Positions 46,158 through 59,678 of a DNA stretch of 64,000 nt are shown here, piece by piece. The DNA is from Sipunculus nudus (taxonomy: Eukaryota > Annelida > Sipuncula > Golfingiida > Sipunculidae): assembly GCA_026874595.1 (NCBI GenBank), contig CM049310.1:47035058-47099057 (forward strand), in the 5' to 3' direction. The translations under genes were made by a program, and so were the position numbers. Position 1 is the stretch's first letter; the number at the start of each line of letters is the position of its first letter. The notes under the pieces were generated by a model. It was not told the DNA's origin. It did no database searches and saw only the letters and a list, made by a program, of their open reading frames with translations.

Positions 46158-47358
46158 GTTAGCTCAGCTGACTGAAAGTCATCTGAGCTATAGCGATCAC
46201 CCTTTGTCCGTCGTCCGACCGGCCGTCCGTCCGTCCGTTAACAGGGCACAAATCGTAACCGCTGGACCTGGAATCTTCCCACTTGACATCCAGGGAGGTC
46301 CATGAAAAATCTGAAATTAGGTCTCTGTTACCCGTATCATTCGAGCTATGGGGCTCCGAAGTACCGCCCAGAATAATGCAAAATTTGATACAAAAGCTCC
46401 AGTATCTGAATAACTACTGCATTGATCGCCATGATTCTTTGCATGAATATTGATCATGGAATGTTCCATCACTTCCTGCAGACTGGTGGCGCCACCTGTA
46501 TTTTTTTCAATTTTTACGAATTTTTTTCTCTTTTTTTCACACCTGCAATGAAACTGTCATCTGTTAACAGGGCACAAATCGTAAACACTGGACCTGGAAT
46601 CTTCAAACTTAATATCTAGGGAGGTCCATGAAAAATCTCCTTGAAAACCTGAAATTAGGTCTCTGTTACCCATATCTTACGAAATATGGGGCTCTGAAGT
46701 ACCGCCCAGAATATTGCAAAATTTGATACAAAAGCTCAAGTATCTGAATAACTACTGCATTGATCGCTATGATTCTTTGCATGAATATTGATCATGGGAT
46801 GTACCATTATTTCCTGCAAACTGGTGGCGCCACCTGTATTTTTTCCAATTTTTACGATTTTTTTTCTCTTTTTTTTCCACACCTGCAATGAAACTGTCAT
46901 CTGTTAACAGGGCACAAATGGAAACCACTAGACCTGGAATCTTCAAACTTAAAATCCAGGGAGGTCCATGAAAAATCTCCTTGAAAACCTGAAATTAGGT
47001 CTCTGTTACCCACATTCTCCGAGCTATAGGGCTCGTAAATACCCCCAAGAATAATTAAAAATTTGATACAAACAAAAGCTCCAGTGTCTGTATAACTAAT
47101 TCCTTGATAGCCATGATTCTTTGGATATATATTGATCATGGAGTGTTTCATCAGTTCAAATCAATTTTTCAAAATTTTTACACATTTTTTTCTATTTATG
47201 AGACCTTCAAATGAAGTTGTGATCTGTCCAAAAGCCCACTGAAACCCATTTCTAAGGACTCCTCACAAATACATAATTTGTTTGCACTCTGGCAGTCATT
47301 TTGCTCAATTGTTCAACATTCCTTAAATTCAGCTGAGCGTCATGGCCCATGGGCCACT
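46158..47358 (-). mobile_element. HINE-like element, copy 2
   Basis: Inverse orientation of 34851-36382. The 3' hairpin is at 46162-46188, followed by GTCCGTCCGTCCGTTAACAG. Three tandem units start about 46238, 46562 and 46902 in plus coordinates. The 5' palindrome TGGCCCATGGGCCA is at 47343-47356 with the subterminal motif GCTCAGCTGA. The TAGCTCAG(C/A)TGA hairpin is shared with copy 1. Confidence 0.7.
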
Positions 47359-47523
47359 AGTTTTTATATAAGATTTATATATAAGGTTTATTTATAAGTT
47401 AGGATATTATCAGCGAAGCCTATGGTACTGCTGAAGTTTTGCTGTTTGAGCAAGTTTTTATTACCAAACTGGGTCACAGTGACCTACCTTATTAAAGGAG
47501 GCAGCTATAGTGCAATACTATAT

Positions 47524-47605
47524 TCTATAGTACATGCCTAGCTGCCATGACCTCCATGCCTAGCTGCCATGACCATCCATGCTTAGCTGCCATGACATAC
47601 ATACC
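47524..47605. repeat. Three-copy minisatellite
   Basis: TGCCTAGCTGCCATGAC repeated about three times with a period of roughly 24-28 bp. Confidence 0.8.
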
Positions 47606-47609
47606 TAGA

Positions 47610-48998
47610 TATGTCGACGATAGCATTTTAGTAAATTCAAGTCAATTGTCAAATAACAGAACATCTTGTAGTTAAACAAGTAAAGATAAAAGTTAACCAA
47701 TAGTTAATAGGAGTTTTGAGTTGATAGTTGGGAGGGAGTCGCACCAAATCCAATGACGACTCTATATATAGAGGCTTTCTCATTAACAAGCAAATGGTGA
47801 CCATAGATCACCATGAATTGACATTCGGAGAAAAGGTCAGCGTCACCGCATTAAGAAAATCTATTGAACCCCATAATGCAGAATTTTAATAAAATTGTTA
47901 GGTGGCAGCTAAAGGGTGCTTATAAACACTTAAAGATGAAACTTTTTTATCCGGGCGCGGACGCTCACCCGTTGGGACGATTAATGAGAAGGGAGTTATT
48001 AATTAATAACACGAGGAGGAAAGCACGGGCGGGTTCTGGATGTCGGAAGGGGCAGTCATACCCAGAAAGAGTGGAGCAATAAAAGGGTCCTCAGGTCGGA
48101 GAGAGGAGGGTGACAGACCACAACATTGTTTTGAGTTTTTTTAGGTTTGGACGGTTAAATGGACAGTTGTACTGGCAGGTCCTCTTTTCCAATCATTATG
48201 CAACTTTCTTTCACAAACACGCACATTCCTCACTCTAACGTATCTACACCAAAGAACGCATGCAGACTTTCTCTCGCTCCCGCATTATATACACACGAGG
48301 GTCAAATTGAGGACACAGAAAAGTCTCTCAGATCAGAGAAATAAAACAATTGTCATTCACACACTGATTAATAAAATGTATTGAAAATTAAAATATTTTA
48401 TTCAAATATTTGAATATATATGTGGAATGGGACAACTGATATGATATTTTACATTTTGAGGTATATCAATGTTATGGCAAATGCATTTTTTTAAGTAATC
48501 ATGATATAACCAACGCCTTTATAACATACTGTTATAAAACTGGAGTTATTTGCATATATGCACGAATACAGACTGGTTTATTAACAGTGAAACTAAAATA
48601 TATTTCAACATTAGTACATAATTCTGGATATTATCTTTCATTGAGCCACCAGCCACGTCAGTATGATGTCATGATGTACCCTGATGAAAACAAAGAATTG
48701 ATGATGAACATTAAAATATGATGAACATTAAAACACGACAGCACAGGAAATAAAGTCATTTGTATAACAAACGACGTGATGTCGGACCTCAAGCTAAAAT
48801 CTTTTGGCAGTCTTGACATCTCTGCAATAACAGTCAAAAAAGATATGCCCTCGTATCTATTAATTAAAACATTTAGTCACACAGAACTAGTAAAATACAA
48901 TAGGCCTACTGAGCTGCCAGTAAGCTGCAACAATGTTCATGCGAGCGTTTGGTTGAATTCGCGCTCACAGGTGACGTAGGTTGCTCAGGTGATCCTCA
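47610..48998. other. Intergenic region 3' of glutamine synthetase
   Basis: Several short frames (for example 47864-48082 and 48776-48979) show no family motif and are not called genes. Confidence 0.45.
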
Positions 48999-49004
48999 TT
49001 TATT
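48999..49004 (-). terminator. GLUL: Possible poly(A) signal of GLUL
   Basis: AATAAA on the minus strand, about 290 bp past the stop codon, which would give a normal-length 3' untranslated region. Confidence 0.4.
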
Positions 49005-49289
49005 TCTTCCCAGCATTCCCCGTAGAGGCTGGCAAATTATGATGGGAACAAGTACATTTCTGGCTGTGCCTCCCAGTATTTCATACGAACGACCGCAAGG
49101 CATTCTGGGAGCATTGTTCAAAAGTTCTTGCAGAAATTTGAGCAAGTCAATAATATACCAACGCATTTGTGCAGACGCCGGACATGTTTTTTTATACGAT
49201 GATTGCCTGGTCTTGCAGGCACTGATGACGTTGAGCCAGCCAACTGGTGCATTGTACATCACGTGACGAGGATGAGACACTGGTTCAGT

Positions 49290-49578
49290 TTATTCTTCAA
49301 GAATCGTTGTTCTGACGATCACTTCTGTTACGGCGTAAGGATCGCAGTTTGATGATGGCCTCCGGTCTTCCAGGTAACCTTTGCCCTCCTCACCCACCTG
49401 CCTGGGGATTCTGATGCTGCAGCCTCTGTTGGCCAGACCAGCACTGAAACTGTCGATACTTGAGGTCTCGTGTAGGCCTGTCAGTCTCCTGGCGTTATCC
49501 TTACCGTCATGGGGGTCGTACGCAACGATGTGACGATGATGGTGTTTGGACAGCAAGTCAATGGCTTTCTCGATTTCC
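49290..49578 (-). CDS. GLUL: GLUL coding exon 6 (C-terminus)
   Basis: 289 bp with a TTCCAG acceptor and TAA at 49290-49292. It encodes [20 protein letters not shown] and [20 protein letters not shown]. Confidence 0.96.
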
Positions 49579-52500
49579 CTGGAAGTAAAGAGTTCCGTAT
49601 ATTAATGTTATATCGTACTAGTATGGGGATCCTCTGGATCAATTTTAAAATGGAAAGATAGAATGATAACACATTAATCAGGACCCTGAAAGCTTGAATG
49701 AGTACATTTCAAATGTGTTACATCAAAATGTATGGCCCGGAATTTACCCCAACATTACTTTGTTTCTCCCTCAAGTTCTTTAATGAACGAACATTTAAGA
49801 ACCTGGACTACATTTTAAAATCTGGACTATATTTATACAATATATACACAAAATTTCTTCTTCATACTCACTTCATTCCTCCCTCTTTCCTCATGGCCTC
49901 TGTGCTGTAGTTGGTGTGAGCGCCAGCACCATTCCAGTCACCTGGCATTGGCTTGGGATCGAAGCTGGCCACAACTCCGAAGTCTTCAGACACACGGTGC
50001 AGGATGTATCTAGCCATCCACAAATGATCGCCCATTTCAATGCCTTCGCATGGGCCAACTTGGAATTCCCACTATAATGTATACATGTTGTTAATTAGGA
50101 TAAAAACATTGTTATAAATGATGACAGGTTTCTGTCTTCATTTCCCAAAACTTTACTAATTTTTCATCTGAATTTATTTGTCATTATTATAGTCCACAGT
50201 TCTAAAAACATAGCCACGAACAATGGTAGGGGCTTCAAAATAACTAAGAGACTAATCTACTCTACATTTCTGGGAAATCCATTTAAAATTCCAAGCTATA
50301 ACTCATGTCTATGAAAAACACAGTTTAAGAAGAAACGTCTGTTATGTTCCGGGGTGACATAAAAGCGGACGGAACTGTCTCGCTAGTGAAGCTTGCTTTT
50401 CTAGCAGGGCGGTTGGAACGCCGGATTTGTGCGCCACCGTTATGTGTTCGAATCCCTGATCAGCCCAGAATTTTCCCCTGAAAAATTTGTCTTTGTAACA
50501 GTTAGGACGTATTATACTGAGAATAGGAGTAATTCAGTTTGTAAAAACATACATTATTATATAACAATATTATCAGATATAAAGGAAATACAGCATTCCA
50601 TTATCATCCGGAAAAAAATCTTAAGCAGTGCCTCCCTCCCCCCCCCCCTTCATGAGTAAATGGTGGAGATTCTTACCTGTGCGGGCATAACTTCTGCGTT
50701 GGTACCTGCGATTTTGATGCCAGCGTACAGACAAGCCCTGTAGTGAGCTTCCACCACTGCTCGGCCGTAAACTTTGTCAGCACCAACTCCACAGTAGTAG
50801 GGTCCTAAAAAGAGTTAGGATTTGTTAAACATTGCCCTGAGGCAAGTAAAAATAAACCTTAATGGATTTACATGGTCCTGAAACGGTCAGAATTAATTCA
50901 CACGGAATACAGATTATTATTGCCCCAGCTACCAGAAAATGGGCAAAAGGACGACTTAATTATTATGGTCCGGAAACACACACAAAATATATGTGAAGAC
51001 TCGGGACTACTAATACCCATGGTCCTGAAGCAGGGCAATTTAAATTTGTCAGGAAAGGTAAAGTGTAGAAATTCAGAGTAAGGACTATAATTAAATAACT
51101 GTAGAAGTGTAGAATTTCTACGCGTAGGCAAATTAATTATGGTCATGAAAAATGTGTTTTTTACTAGAAAAAAAAAACACAGACTAGTAAGGTTCTGTAA
51201 TACTTAAAACAAAGTATATGAATTAATGAAAATAAGTATGGGGATTCAGCATAAACACAACATTATACAGATTACTCTGACCATGTAATATGGTAGAGAT
51301 TTTGGATATTAAAGTTTCCTTCTCTCCAGATACATTGAACAGGTAACGTGTCAACAATGTTCGTGCGATTTAGGATCAGTTCACTTGCGGTGTATGGGTT
51401 AGTAACTAGAGGCAGGTAGTTCGAGACCTATGTCTCCCGCTTTCCTCTCACCTTGTGGTCCTGGGTAGCCGTTCTTTGGCCAGCCGAATGGGTGCTTGTC
51501 CGTCGACAACAGGGTGTACTCCTGTTCAATACCGAACCACGGATGAGAGTCCTTTGCTTTTTCCATAGCCTCTTTACAGGTCTTTCTCTTATTTGTTTCT
51601 AAAAAGACATAAATGTTTTTATGAATTAAAATATATTTCAAATATATCAGACACACTCATGAATACAAACGTTTATATGTGGACTATTGACTATAGAGAA
51701 GGTTCGTATGTAGATAACTATTCATATATTTAACCTTAAAAAAATACGATATCATTAACAACAAGAAGAAGGGGCGGAGGAGGTTCTTAAAGCACATTAA
51801 CCAAGCTTTACCTGTAGGTTTATGGTTGTATTTGTAGGTTTCGCACATGACCAGTTTGTTGTTTCCTCTTCTGAAGGGATCTTTGAAGATAGCGACAGGG
51901 TGCAGGTATACATCAGAGTTGGAGCCCTCGGCCTGACCCGTACTGGAACCGTCGAAGTTCCATACCGGAAGCTCTGAACAGATAATGGAAGTAAAGTCCA
52001 TAAGATACAATTCACAGGTATACAATGCCTGCTGATTAGTTTTAAAACAAACTGCTACACAAGGGTTAATATAGATTGAAATTTGGTGAGCATGTTTAAC
52101 TTAGGCCATACAATGGGGTACCTTTGAACAAGAGTATGGTTATTTACGGTAACTACCTTCTTTGCTTCTCAGTGCCATCTAGTATTCAAACGTTGAACGA
52201 CTTAGAAGTTTAAGATATTTATCTTTTTGATTAAATGTTAACTTTGATCACGTCAGCTCAAGGCAGTGAAACGTTATATATATTCTCGATGGCGATCCTC
52301 TCAAATGTAAAAGTATTTATATAGGGATTATCCAGTTTAATGCCTCATTCAAACGTTATGCATTTCACCAAATGAATAAAAGATGGCGCTGATATGCAAT
52401 CGCGGTTTACCCTAATTGATGATTAAGACATATGCCGAGGTACCCCATTCTTGTGTGGCAAACAGCAACATCGAACAACGTGGAGTAAAATATATATCTA

Positions 52501-54765
52501 CTATTTGATAAAGAACTCCCATTGTAAATAGAGTGCATGGAGGAATTATATATATATTATATATATCATATACAGGAAAGTTATCTTCATATAATCATAA
52601 TATATCGATGTACAATCACATGTCCATGCATGCATCTTCTACAGTAAGTATTGTATAACTAAATACACCACGATAGGGGCACTGTACAGTTTAATCTTTG
52701 TGCAGGGATCTAATCAAATTTTGACATCATCACTGTGTGAAATGTGAGAACAATGCGGACTTGTGTAACGACTGGCGTCATTTCGTGCACCAGTGCATCA
52801 AGAAAACCAGGTCAAGGTAATAAAACCAGGTGAAGATATGTATAGAATTACAGGTCAGATAATATTGATCACCACTAAGGTCAATACCAAATGGGCTGGT
52901 CATAAGATGGTCAACCCCATTCTCTACATGCAGGATTTATACAGGTAATGTCAAGGATGAACTTCCGCCAGCTGTCATACGCATTGCACGCTTTTAAGCA
53001 AAGATCCAGATATTTTGGGTACCAACTGTAAATTACACTAACTAAATGGGCAAATATAGATTAAAGCAATATGCATTCAAAATATAACCAAAATATAGCA
53101 TTTCGTTAAACATTTTGGTTTAATTTGGATCTACTTTGTAGTGTAATATCTGCGACTCTGCGTTGTAAAGGTGTACTACTTGCGCCAATGCTGATTTTCG
53201 GTGAAATTATGTGATACAACAATTTCCAGGGATTATTGAACATATAAATGTTATGTGATCGTGCAGTGATACATTTAAATATAAAGCTTCAGGGATTAAC
53301 CATTATAATATGCCGACCGACATTACAAGTGAGAGCCTGGGGATTGAGGGTAAACTTTGTTCTTCACAGTGCTGACAATGGAAAGGGGGTCAGAAACTGC
53401 GCCAAATTTTAGGTCAAGTTCGCAAAAGTCCTTGGCCTTCATTAGGGGGCCTAGCATTTGCCCTAAAAGATCTTGTCATAGCGTCGAGGTTGGGATCACC
53501 CTGCAAAAATGCAAGCACTGAATGTAAGCGATTCGTGATCAGGATACAATATTCATGCCGTTACTGACATGGGTCAATCGGCCACGATATCATGGTCATC
53601 AATATTTGAATGACACATGGCATGTATGTGATATAAATGTTATTATAAACAGGTCACGTTGAATTGCCACGAGTTGTGAAGCAAGGTCAGCTTTAATAGG
53701 TCAAGATCAGTTATGTACCAAAGCTTTCCGTACCATTAAGGATCCATTTTAAAATCCGTGTGAAATGGTAAGTTATGGTGTTGTTTTTAGAAATAATCGG
53801 TCTGAGATGGTCGGCTTAAAGGATTTTAGCTAATTTAGAATGTATACTTGCAACTCGGTATCTATTTCTGGAGATTATCTTGTAAGATGAACCATCTTGT
53901 GCTATACACATTCCATGGACACTTCATGTGTTGCTTGTCCACAGACGGTAATTTTATAATTCATAATACTACAATTGTAACGCGTTTCCCCAGGCACAAT
54001 TGTGTGGAGAGACAACAGACATCAGCAATCAATCTACACGAGACCACACGAGAGTTCATTATTTTATAGCGAGACTTTCCTTCTGGTTTTGAGGTATGAT
54101 TCACTTTATAATGGGCGTTTTTAAAGAAAAAAATAGGTTTGAGATTACCGTCTTGATGGATTTTAGCTTATTTACAATACTTGTATATTACAAGGTAACA
54201 ACCACCTTGTGTTATACGCATTCCATGATCACTCCATGCGTTTCTTGTCCACAGAATGTACTTTATTTTAATTTCAAAGATCATAACCGTTACCTTTTTT
54301 GCATGCACCGTGGGCATTAACAGCTGGCTCGAGAGATAATAGACAACAATCACAGAAGCAGATCCAGAAGAGGGAAACAGTGGGTCAAGACTACCCCCCC
54401 CCCCCCCCAACCACCACTTTCTTAATCAGCCGCCGCAATGTTTTAAATGTTTCTGACCAATTTTTGCGCTCTAGATCCCCCCCTTTTTTCCGGACCTGGG
54501 GGCTTTTTATGGTTTTGTCATAAATTCTCCTGGGCTGGATCCCTCCTTTTCCTAAATCCTGGATCCGCCTCTGAATCATCACTCTAACAAGACACTTACC
54601 TTCTGGTTTTTGAGGTACAAAATCTAACGTCTTCGTCTTGGCTCTCAGATTTTCTCCGCTGCCATCAATCCAGATGTACATGGCCTGGACCTTGTCACTG
54701 GGCTGCTCCAGATCGAGGTAGCCAGCAAGGACAGATTTGTCCAAACTTCCTGAATAGTCCGTCAT
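49290..54765 (-). CDS. GLUL: Glutamine synthetase, complete coding sequence
   Basis: Eukaryotic type II glutamine synthetase (glutamate + NH3 + ATP to glutamine), a decameric enzyme in animals. Six coding exons sum to 1092 bp, 363 residues: 54600..54765, 51812..51973, 51452..51598, 50677..50804, 49872..50071, 49290..49578. All have GT-AG borders and consistent phases. Motifs in order: [40 protein letters not shown] with metal-binding Glu134 and Glu136, [50 protein letters not shown] with His253, [17 protein letters not shown], and [15 protein letters not shown] near the end. The length is typical of the family. The start ATG at 54765 is chosen because the upstream part of the exon (to 54789) follows a splice acceptor and has no better ATG. 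No disruption seen. Confidence 0.96.
49872..50071 (-). CDS. GLUL: GLUL coding exon 5
   Basis: 200 bp with a TATAG acceptor and GTGAGT donor. It encodes [20 protein letters not shown] and [18 protein letters not shown]. Confidence 0.96.
50394..50465 (+). mobile_element. tRNA-like SINE head in GLUL intron 4
   Basis: A-box-like TAGCAGGGCGG and B-box TGTTCGAATCC (about 50447-50457) at tRNA-like spacing. No full clover-leaf pairing seen, so a SINE is more likely than a tRNA gene. Confidence 0.4.
50677..50804 (-). CDS. GLUL: GLUL coding exon 4
   Basis: 128 bp with a TTTAG acceptor and GTAAGA donor. It encodes [20 protein letters not shown] and [10 protein letters not shown]. Confidence 0.96.
51452..51598 (-). 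CDS. GLUL: GLUL coding exon 3
   Basis: 147 bp with a TTTAG acceptor and GTGAGA donor. It encodes [20 protein letters not shown], carrying two metal-binding glutamates. Confidence 0.96.
51812..51973 (-). CDS. GLUL: GLUL coding exon 2
   Basis: 162 bp with a TTCAG acceptor and GTAAAG donor. It encodes [20 protein letters not shown] and [20 protein letters not shown]. Confidence 0.96.
51974..54599. other. GLUL intron 1 (coding) with a diverged tandem duplication
   Basis: Around 53765-53950 and 54090-54260 the same order of blocks recurs (GGTTTGAGAT-like, GATTTTAGCT, CATTCCATG, CTTGTCCACAGA). This is an old tandem duplication with no coding function apparent. A poly-C run lies near 54395-54408. 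Confidence 0.5.
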
Positions 54766-54789
54766 TTTTATGGCCTTAAACGTCACGAT
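54600..54789 (-). CDS. GLUL: GLUL first coding exon (with 24 nt of 5' UTR)
   Basis: CTTTTCAG acceptor at 54790-54791, ATG at 54765 (AAAATGACG context), 55 codons plus one base, GTAAGT donor. The acceptor shows that at least one non-coding exon lies upstream. Confidence 0.93.
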
Positions 54790-57700
54790 CTGAAAAGAAA
54801 AAACAAAGATTTAAAACACATGTGGATTTATCATCTCTGGCGCCAAAATCTATAAAACAAAAGTTTACAAATGTCTAAACACGTGCGAATTAATGGTCCT
54901 TTGCATTAAGACCTGAAATGAACAAACAGTTGTTAACAACAGATTGTACTTGCCATTTACAGTGCAGTTTCTGGTGGATTTTTACTTTGCCCTAAATGTG
55001 GCTTCTTATTGTTGATTTACCTTATCATTTAAAGTGTTCTTCTTATTGGTAATTTTGTCTTATCATTTAAATGTGGTTTTCAATCGGTGATTTTGCCAAA
55101 TCATTTACATTTTGTTTCATGTTGGTGATCTGATCATTTACAAACGATTTGGTCTTACCAGTCTTATTGTATGGTGTTTATCCACACCATGCACGTGTAT
55201 TTTATTTGGTATCCAAACAAAAGTGTTCTCCTGCCAAACATTGCCCTTCTGTTGATCATTATTCTTATTTATTATCAGCTAACAACATTTATTATATATG
55301 TTTGTAACCTAGTATAGCAAGTCCCTTTTATAGTTTGCCCATTTTCCCATTTATATACACATTATCTTGACTCTACCTACACACGTCGATATTAATTGCC
55401 CGGGAACATGGATGATGGACGGGAACGTACCTCAAGTGGCAAGTGAATAAAGGTAGGGGAAAAATTCGGGATTATCACGTGTTCATTATGTACATACTAC
55501 TTGACCAAAGGTTACAAGGCGCGTGTGTATCTCAAGACAGAACGGCACGTATCCAGGGCGGCGATGAAAAGCGGGCACTCTCACAGAACAGACTTTATTC
55601 ATTATCCAAAGTCCGACAACCTGCCCCTTGGACTTTCTTAAGGAAGATATAAATTGAAGAAGATATAAATTAAAACAAAGCCGGTAAAGAGATCTGGACT
55701 TGTTCACCGTTGAGCGTTCCTTTGTTTAACTATCAGTTTCATTACGCAGCTACAATTCCTTTAACAATCAAAAACTCCATGTGATGGTAATGGTTGACTA
55801 CAGATCAACAATTTTCCCGACTTAATAAATTTGACATCTCGTTAGGACTTGTAAAGTGACGTCGGACAATGGCCCTTTGGCGAAACCTTGCTGCAATTTA
55901 CAGCACAAATGTCGTATAGTAGTGTTTGCTATTGCAACTTTAGGGTTCGGTTAAAAATGAACGAAGCACTTAAGACTACATGAGGCACACAGGTATGTAT
56001 TTATATATATATAATGCCTGTGGCCTCTACAGAGGATAAAGTAAGTACAAAGGATTTACCTCAAGTGCGTCTCACCTGTGCAGTTGTGATACAGTCTCCA
56101 CCATTAGTCGTTATTAAGACCCTTTGACCTGTCGCTACATGTATGTATGACACTAGGTCAGTAATTAACGTCGGGGCCCGGGAGGTCACTTGCCTGCAGC
56201 GTGTCTGAATGATTCACAATCAACGGTCTTAATTTAGAGGCCAAGGTTATTGGGAAACTTATTGTCCCGTCCCCCTTCCGGTCATGCAGACAGATCCGCT
56301 CGGAGACGCTATAATTGACGAATTAGTGTGGCTCGCTGCCATCAGACACGCTACTGTTAGTTGAAGTCCAAAATGTTGCTGACAATATCTAATCATGCGA
56401 AGGTAAATTATCGAAGAAAATTTTAGGTAAATTCTACCCTTACACTTATTGTAAGCTTGTATAAACTACAGATCTAATCATGCAGAGGTAATAACAGGCT
56501 AACTATTAGGTGAATTCTACGCTTTCACTTTTTGTAAGCTAACACTGGGCCCTACAACCACTTGTTCGTCTGTCTTTTTTTTCAAAATTATAGAAAACCT
56601 CCCACAACTGGCCCATCAAATGAGTGACTGTTTTTGTGTGGTTGTCTAGCAGATAGAGTTGAAAAAGCAAAGTTTTTTTTTCTCACCGAGACAGAGCACG
56701 ATGGCACTCAAAGGAAGGCCTCGTGATAGTTGTGTAAGTCGCTTTGTAAAGTCTCTTTAAATAAAATTTCCTATATCAAACGCCATGGTATATAGTAAGA
56801 TGTAGGTTATCGAAAACGTGCCATTGATGTATCGATTAAAAATACTGAAGGTTAAGTTTATCAAAGCCGAGTAGGTATTCCATATGGTGTTATCTTATCT
56901 GTATATGCATTATATTGACTTATCACACGTAACCTGTACTCTTTGTTCTCTCTCCAAGATCTGGCACGTGAATGTCATGGTAACCGAGCATCTATCCCAG
57001 CAAATGTATCCTTCAATTAATATTACTTTGCGTTCGCACGAAGTTCACGGTGAGTTTGCATAGTTGAAACTAATTATTTGTTTAAGTCTAAAATGAAAGT
57101 TCCCAGACCTGTGAATGAAAGATATTTAAATGAAAGATTTCCAAAGTTCAACTGTAAAACCACAACTTTGTGAATATCACAGGAAATAAGGCAAAACCAT
57201 AAATAGCCAATGTGCCATGCATAAAACCCTTTGAAAAAAGTGCAAGCCATACCTTGATAATCTCCCTACTGACCAAGTTGTTCCTGGCAGCAATGGATTT
57301 GGAACTGCATGCACCTTACTTTCATTTCCATGAAGGTCCATGATTATATCAAAACCTCGTGTACAGAACCCACTTATCTGCAGTCCAAGATACTTATTAA
57401 AAGAAAGCTTATTATAAGTCAAAATTTTGTGTTATAAATCTTCCACGGGAAATTTAGTCATCTATAACTGGTAGGCATGGGCCATGGTAAACCAGTGTAT
57501 ATTTTATATAATTAAATTTTTATCATAGGTTAAAAACTTATCTCTCATGAAGCAAGGCAAGCCACATAAGAAGTGACTGGCGAAATGCGAGTCCAAGTAT
57601 TGCCAATGAATTACAAAATGCTGAACAATTTATCTTTTCATTTTAGTTATCCATTTTAAACAAATCAACTTCGTTCAATTTCGTCTCTTTGACAGTTTAA

Positions 57701-59678
57701 ACCATAAAACAGTATATTATAATTATATTTAGTATATTACAACTATTTCATTTCTTTCTATGGCGTCGGCGGCTATCCCGTTATAATGGTTACATCCTGG
57801 CTGACCATGAAGGAATGCACATTTGAAACGGTATAGTATATTGATTAGCAAGCACAGTGACCTCTAAATGTTTCGATTAGGGTTAAATTTTATGTAAACC
57901 TAGTCCTTTATTTCTCGGGTAAATGCCCGTTCACAGACGACATGAAGTTCATGGTGATAAATACAGATGCTCATTAATCGCTTTATGGCCAGTCATGAAG
58001 GGGTCATGACCCAGTCTTAACCTTTTCAGATCCACAGTCGTATATACTTCATAGGATCTGAGAGGGATTTCCAAACCAGTACAAGGCAGTATAGGTCAAA
58101 CTGACAGGTGTAAAGATCCTGTGACAAGAGAGTACATTTAGCAATACCTGGTCGACTGACCCAGGAAGAAACCGTCCATTTGGAGGGAAGCGCCTGGGGA
58201 AAAGGGCGGGGGGGGGGGCACTCAACACTTGAGTTCACGGGGATGCTGCGAGCTCTTCCATTGCCGCAGACATTAACCCGACACATCGGTGGAGCAAAAT
58301 AACGTGTTCCCCGGAGTAACATACATCCATGTATATTATGTTCACGCTAACATGATGCCTGTTAAACAATTTTTTTATTGAAGGAGACACACCTAATGTA
58401 AAAAGCCTGTAATGGCTCATTTAATAATAATATATATGCAGGGTTCGATTTCAAATAATGAAATAGAAAAATTTCCCTTAACACACGCAGTTCGATTCAC
58501 AGTACAGGCATAGATGTATAACAATTATAGCCCAGACTGACGCCGTATACAGGATGTGGCATAGGCCCTGGTCAAACAATAAACAATAAAGGAATATGAG
58601 GCCAGTTAGTTTTTGAAAACGAAAACACAGAATAACACATAATGAAAATGTTTTTTTAATTATCAGTGAAATGAATCCCCAACCCCCAACCCGGGGGTAA
58701 ATATTGTGAAAAAACCATGGGCAAACGCCCAACCCCCTTATAAGGGCCTCGATCGAGACAGTGAATAATATGTTGTATTCTTTTACTAGGCGTTGCCGCT
58801 GCATCAACCATATTAGCCAGGCGTCGGTAGAGAAATCAATTAGAAGATCGTCGTTGTAATCATATTATGGTCAACTCCCTTCTCCTTTGTGTTGCCAATC
58901 CCCGGATTTCTTGCAAATTCGCTATATGGTCACATTGACATAACATACAATTCCCACTATGGAAGTTTTTGGTTAAATAAAATATATATAGGATATCCCC
59001 TTGCCCCTATGTCGACAGCTTCAGGTTAATCTTTAATTAATTTCAAAATTAATTTAAAAAGTTTTTAACGAAGACCAGACTTCGCTAAAATCAATATACA
59101 TTAGAAAATAACCATTGGTAAAGCTACGCTATCGCAAACCGCCTTGAGGTGTTAAAACCATGAACAAATTTGTTTAGGACAACTCTTAAAGGATGTAGAT
59201 ATTTAAATGATCAAAAGAGGTTTTCCAAATACGTCCTACGTACCTCATCGAACAGAAACCAGTGTTGCCCCGTCAGCTGGTCGCTATGAAAAAGGCCCTA
59301 CCCAAGCTGGTAACAGAAGATATGAGCCAAGAGTGTGGGGGTCAAGGTCCTCGCTTGAAGATTCCCCCCCCCCCCCCATGTTTAGCATAAAGGCTGGTGA
59401 TATCATGCACTGAGCACGTGGTCACGAGCTGTGGGTCAAATCCTTTACGCAACCACAGTATCTCTGCCACAACGTACGAACATGTGATCAATAAACTGCC
59501 CGCTCACCAGAATGGAAACACTAATTCACTACGGATAGGGTAGCTTATTTTAACATCTGCAGTAAAAATAAACTACAATGCGCCGCGGCTGCAATGGTAT
59601 GTTTCTATATTTTTTTTATAAATTTAAAATACTGGTTAGAGTTAGAGCAAAAGTAGTTCGAAATATCATTCCACTCAC
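54790..59678. other. GLUL 5' intron
   Basis: About 4.9 kb between the first coding exon and the proposed non-coding exon. No gene recognised. A CACGTG lies near 55477 and a G run near 58208-58218. Confidence 0.4.

Noticed and set aside
47864-48082. 72-residue plus-strand frame rich in Arg and Lys
   Set aside because: No recognised domain, no promoter or splice support.
54391-54786. 131-residue minus-strand frame including the glutamine synthetase start
   Set aside because: It reads through the donor into the intron and poly-C tract, and begins at GTG upstream of the true ATG.
59207-59413. 68-residue plus-strand frame ending in a proline run
   Set aside because: The proline run is a poly-C tract; no family motif.
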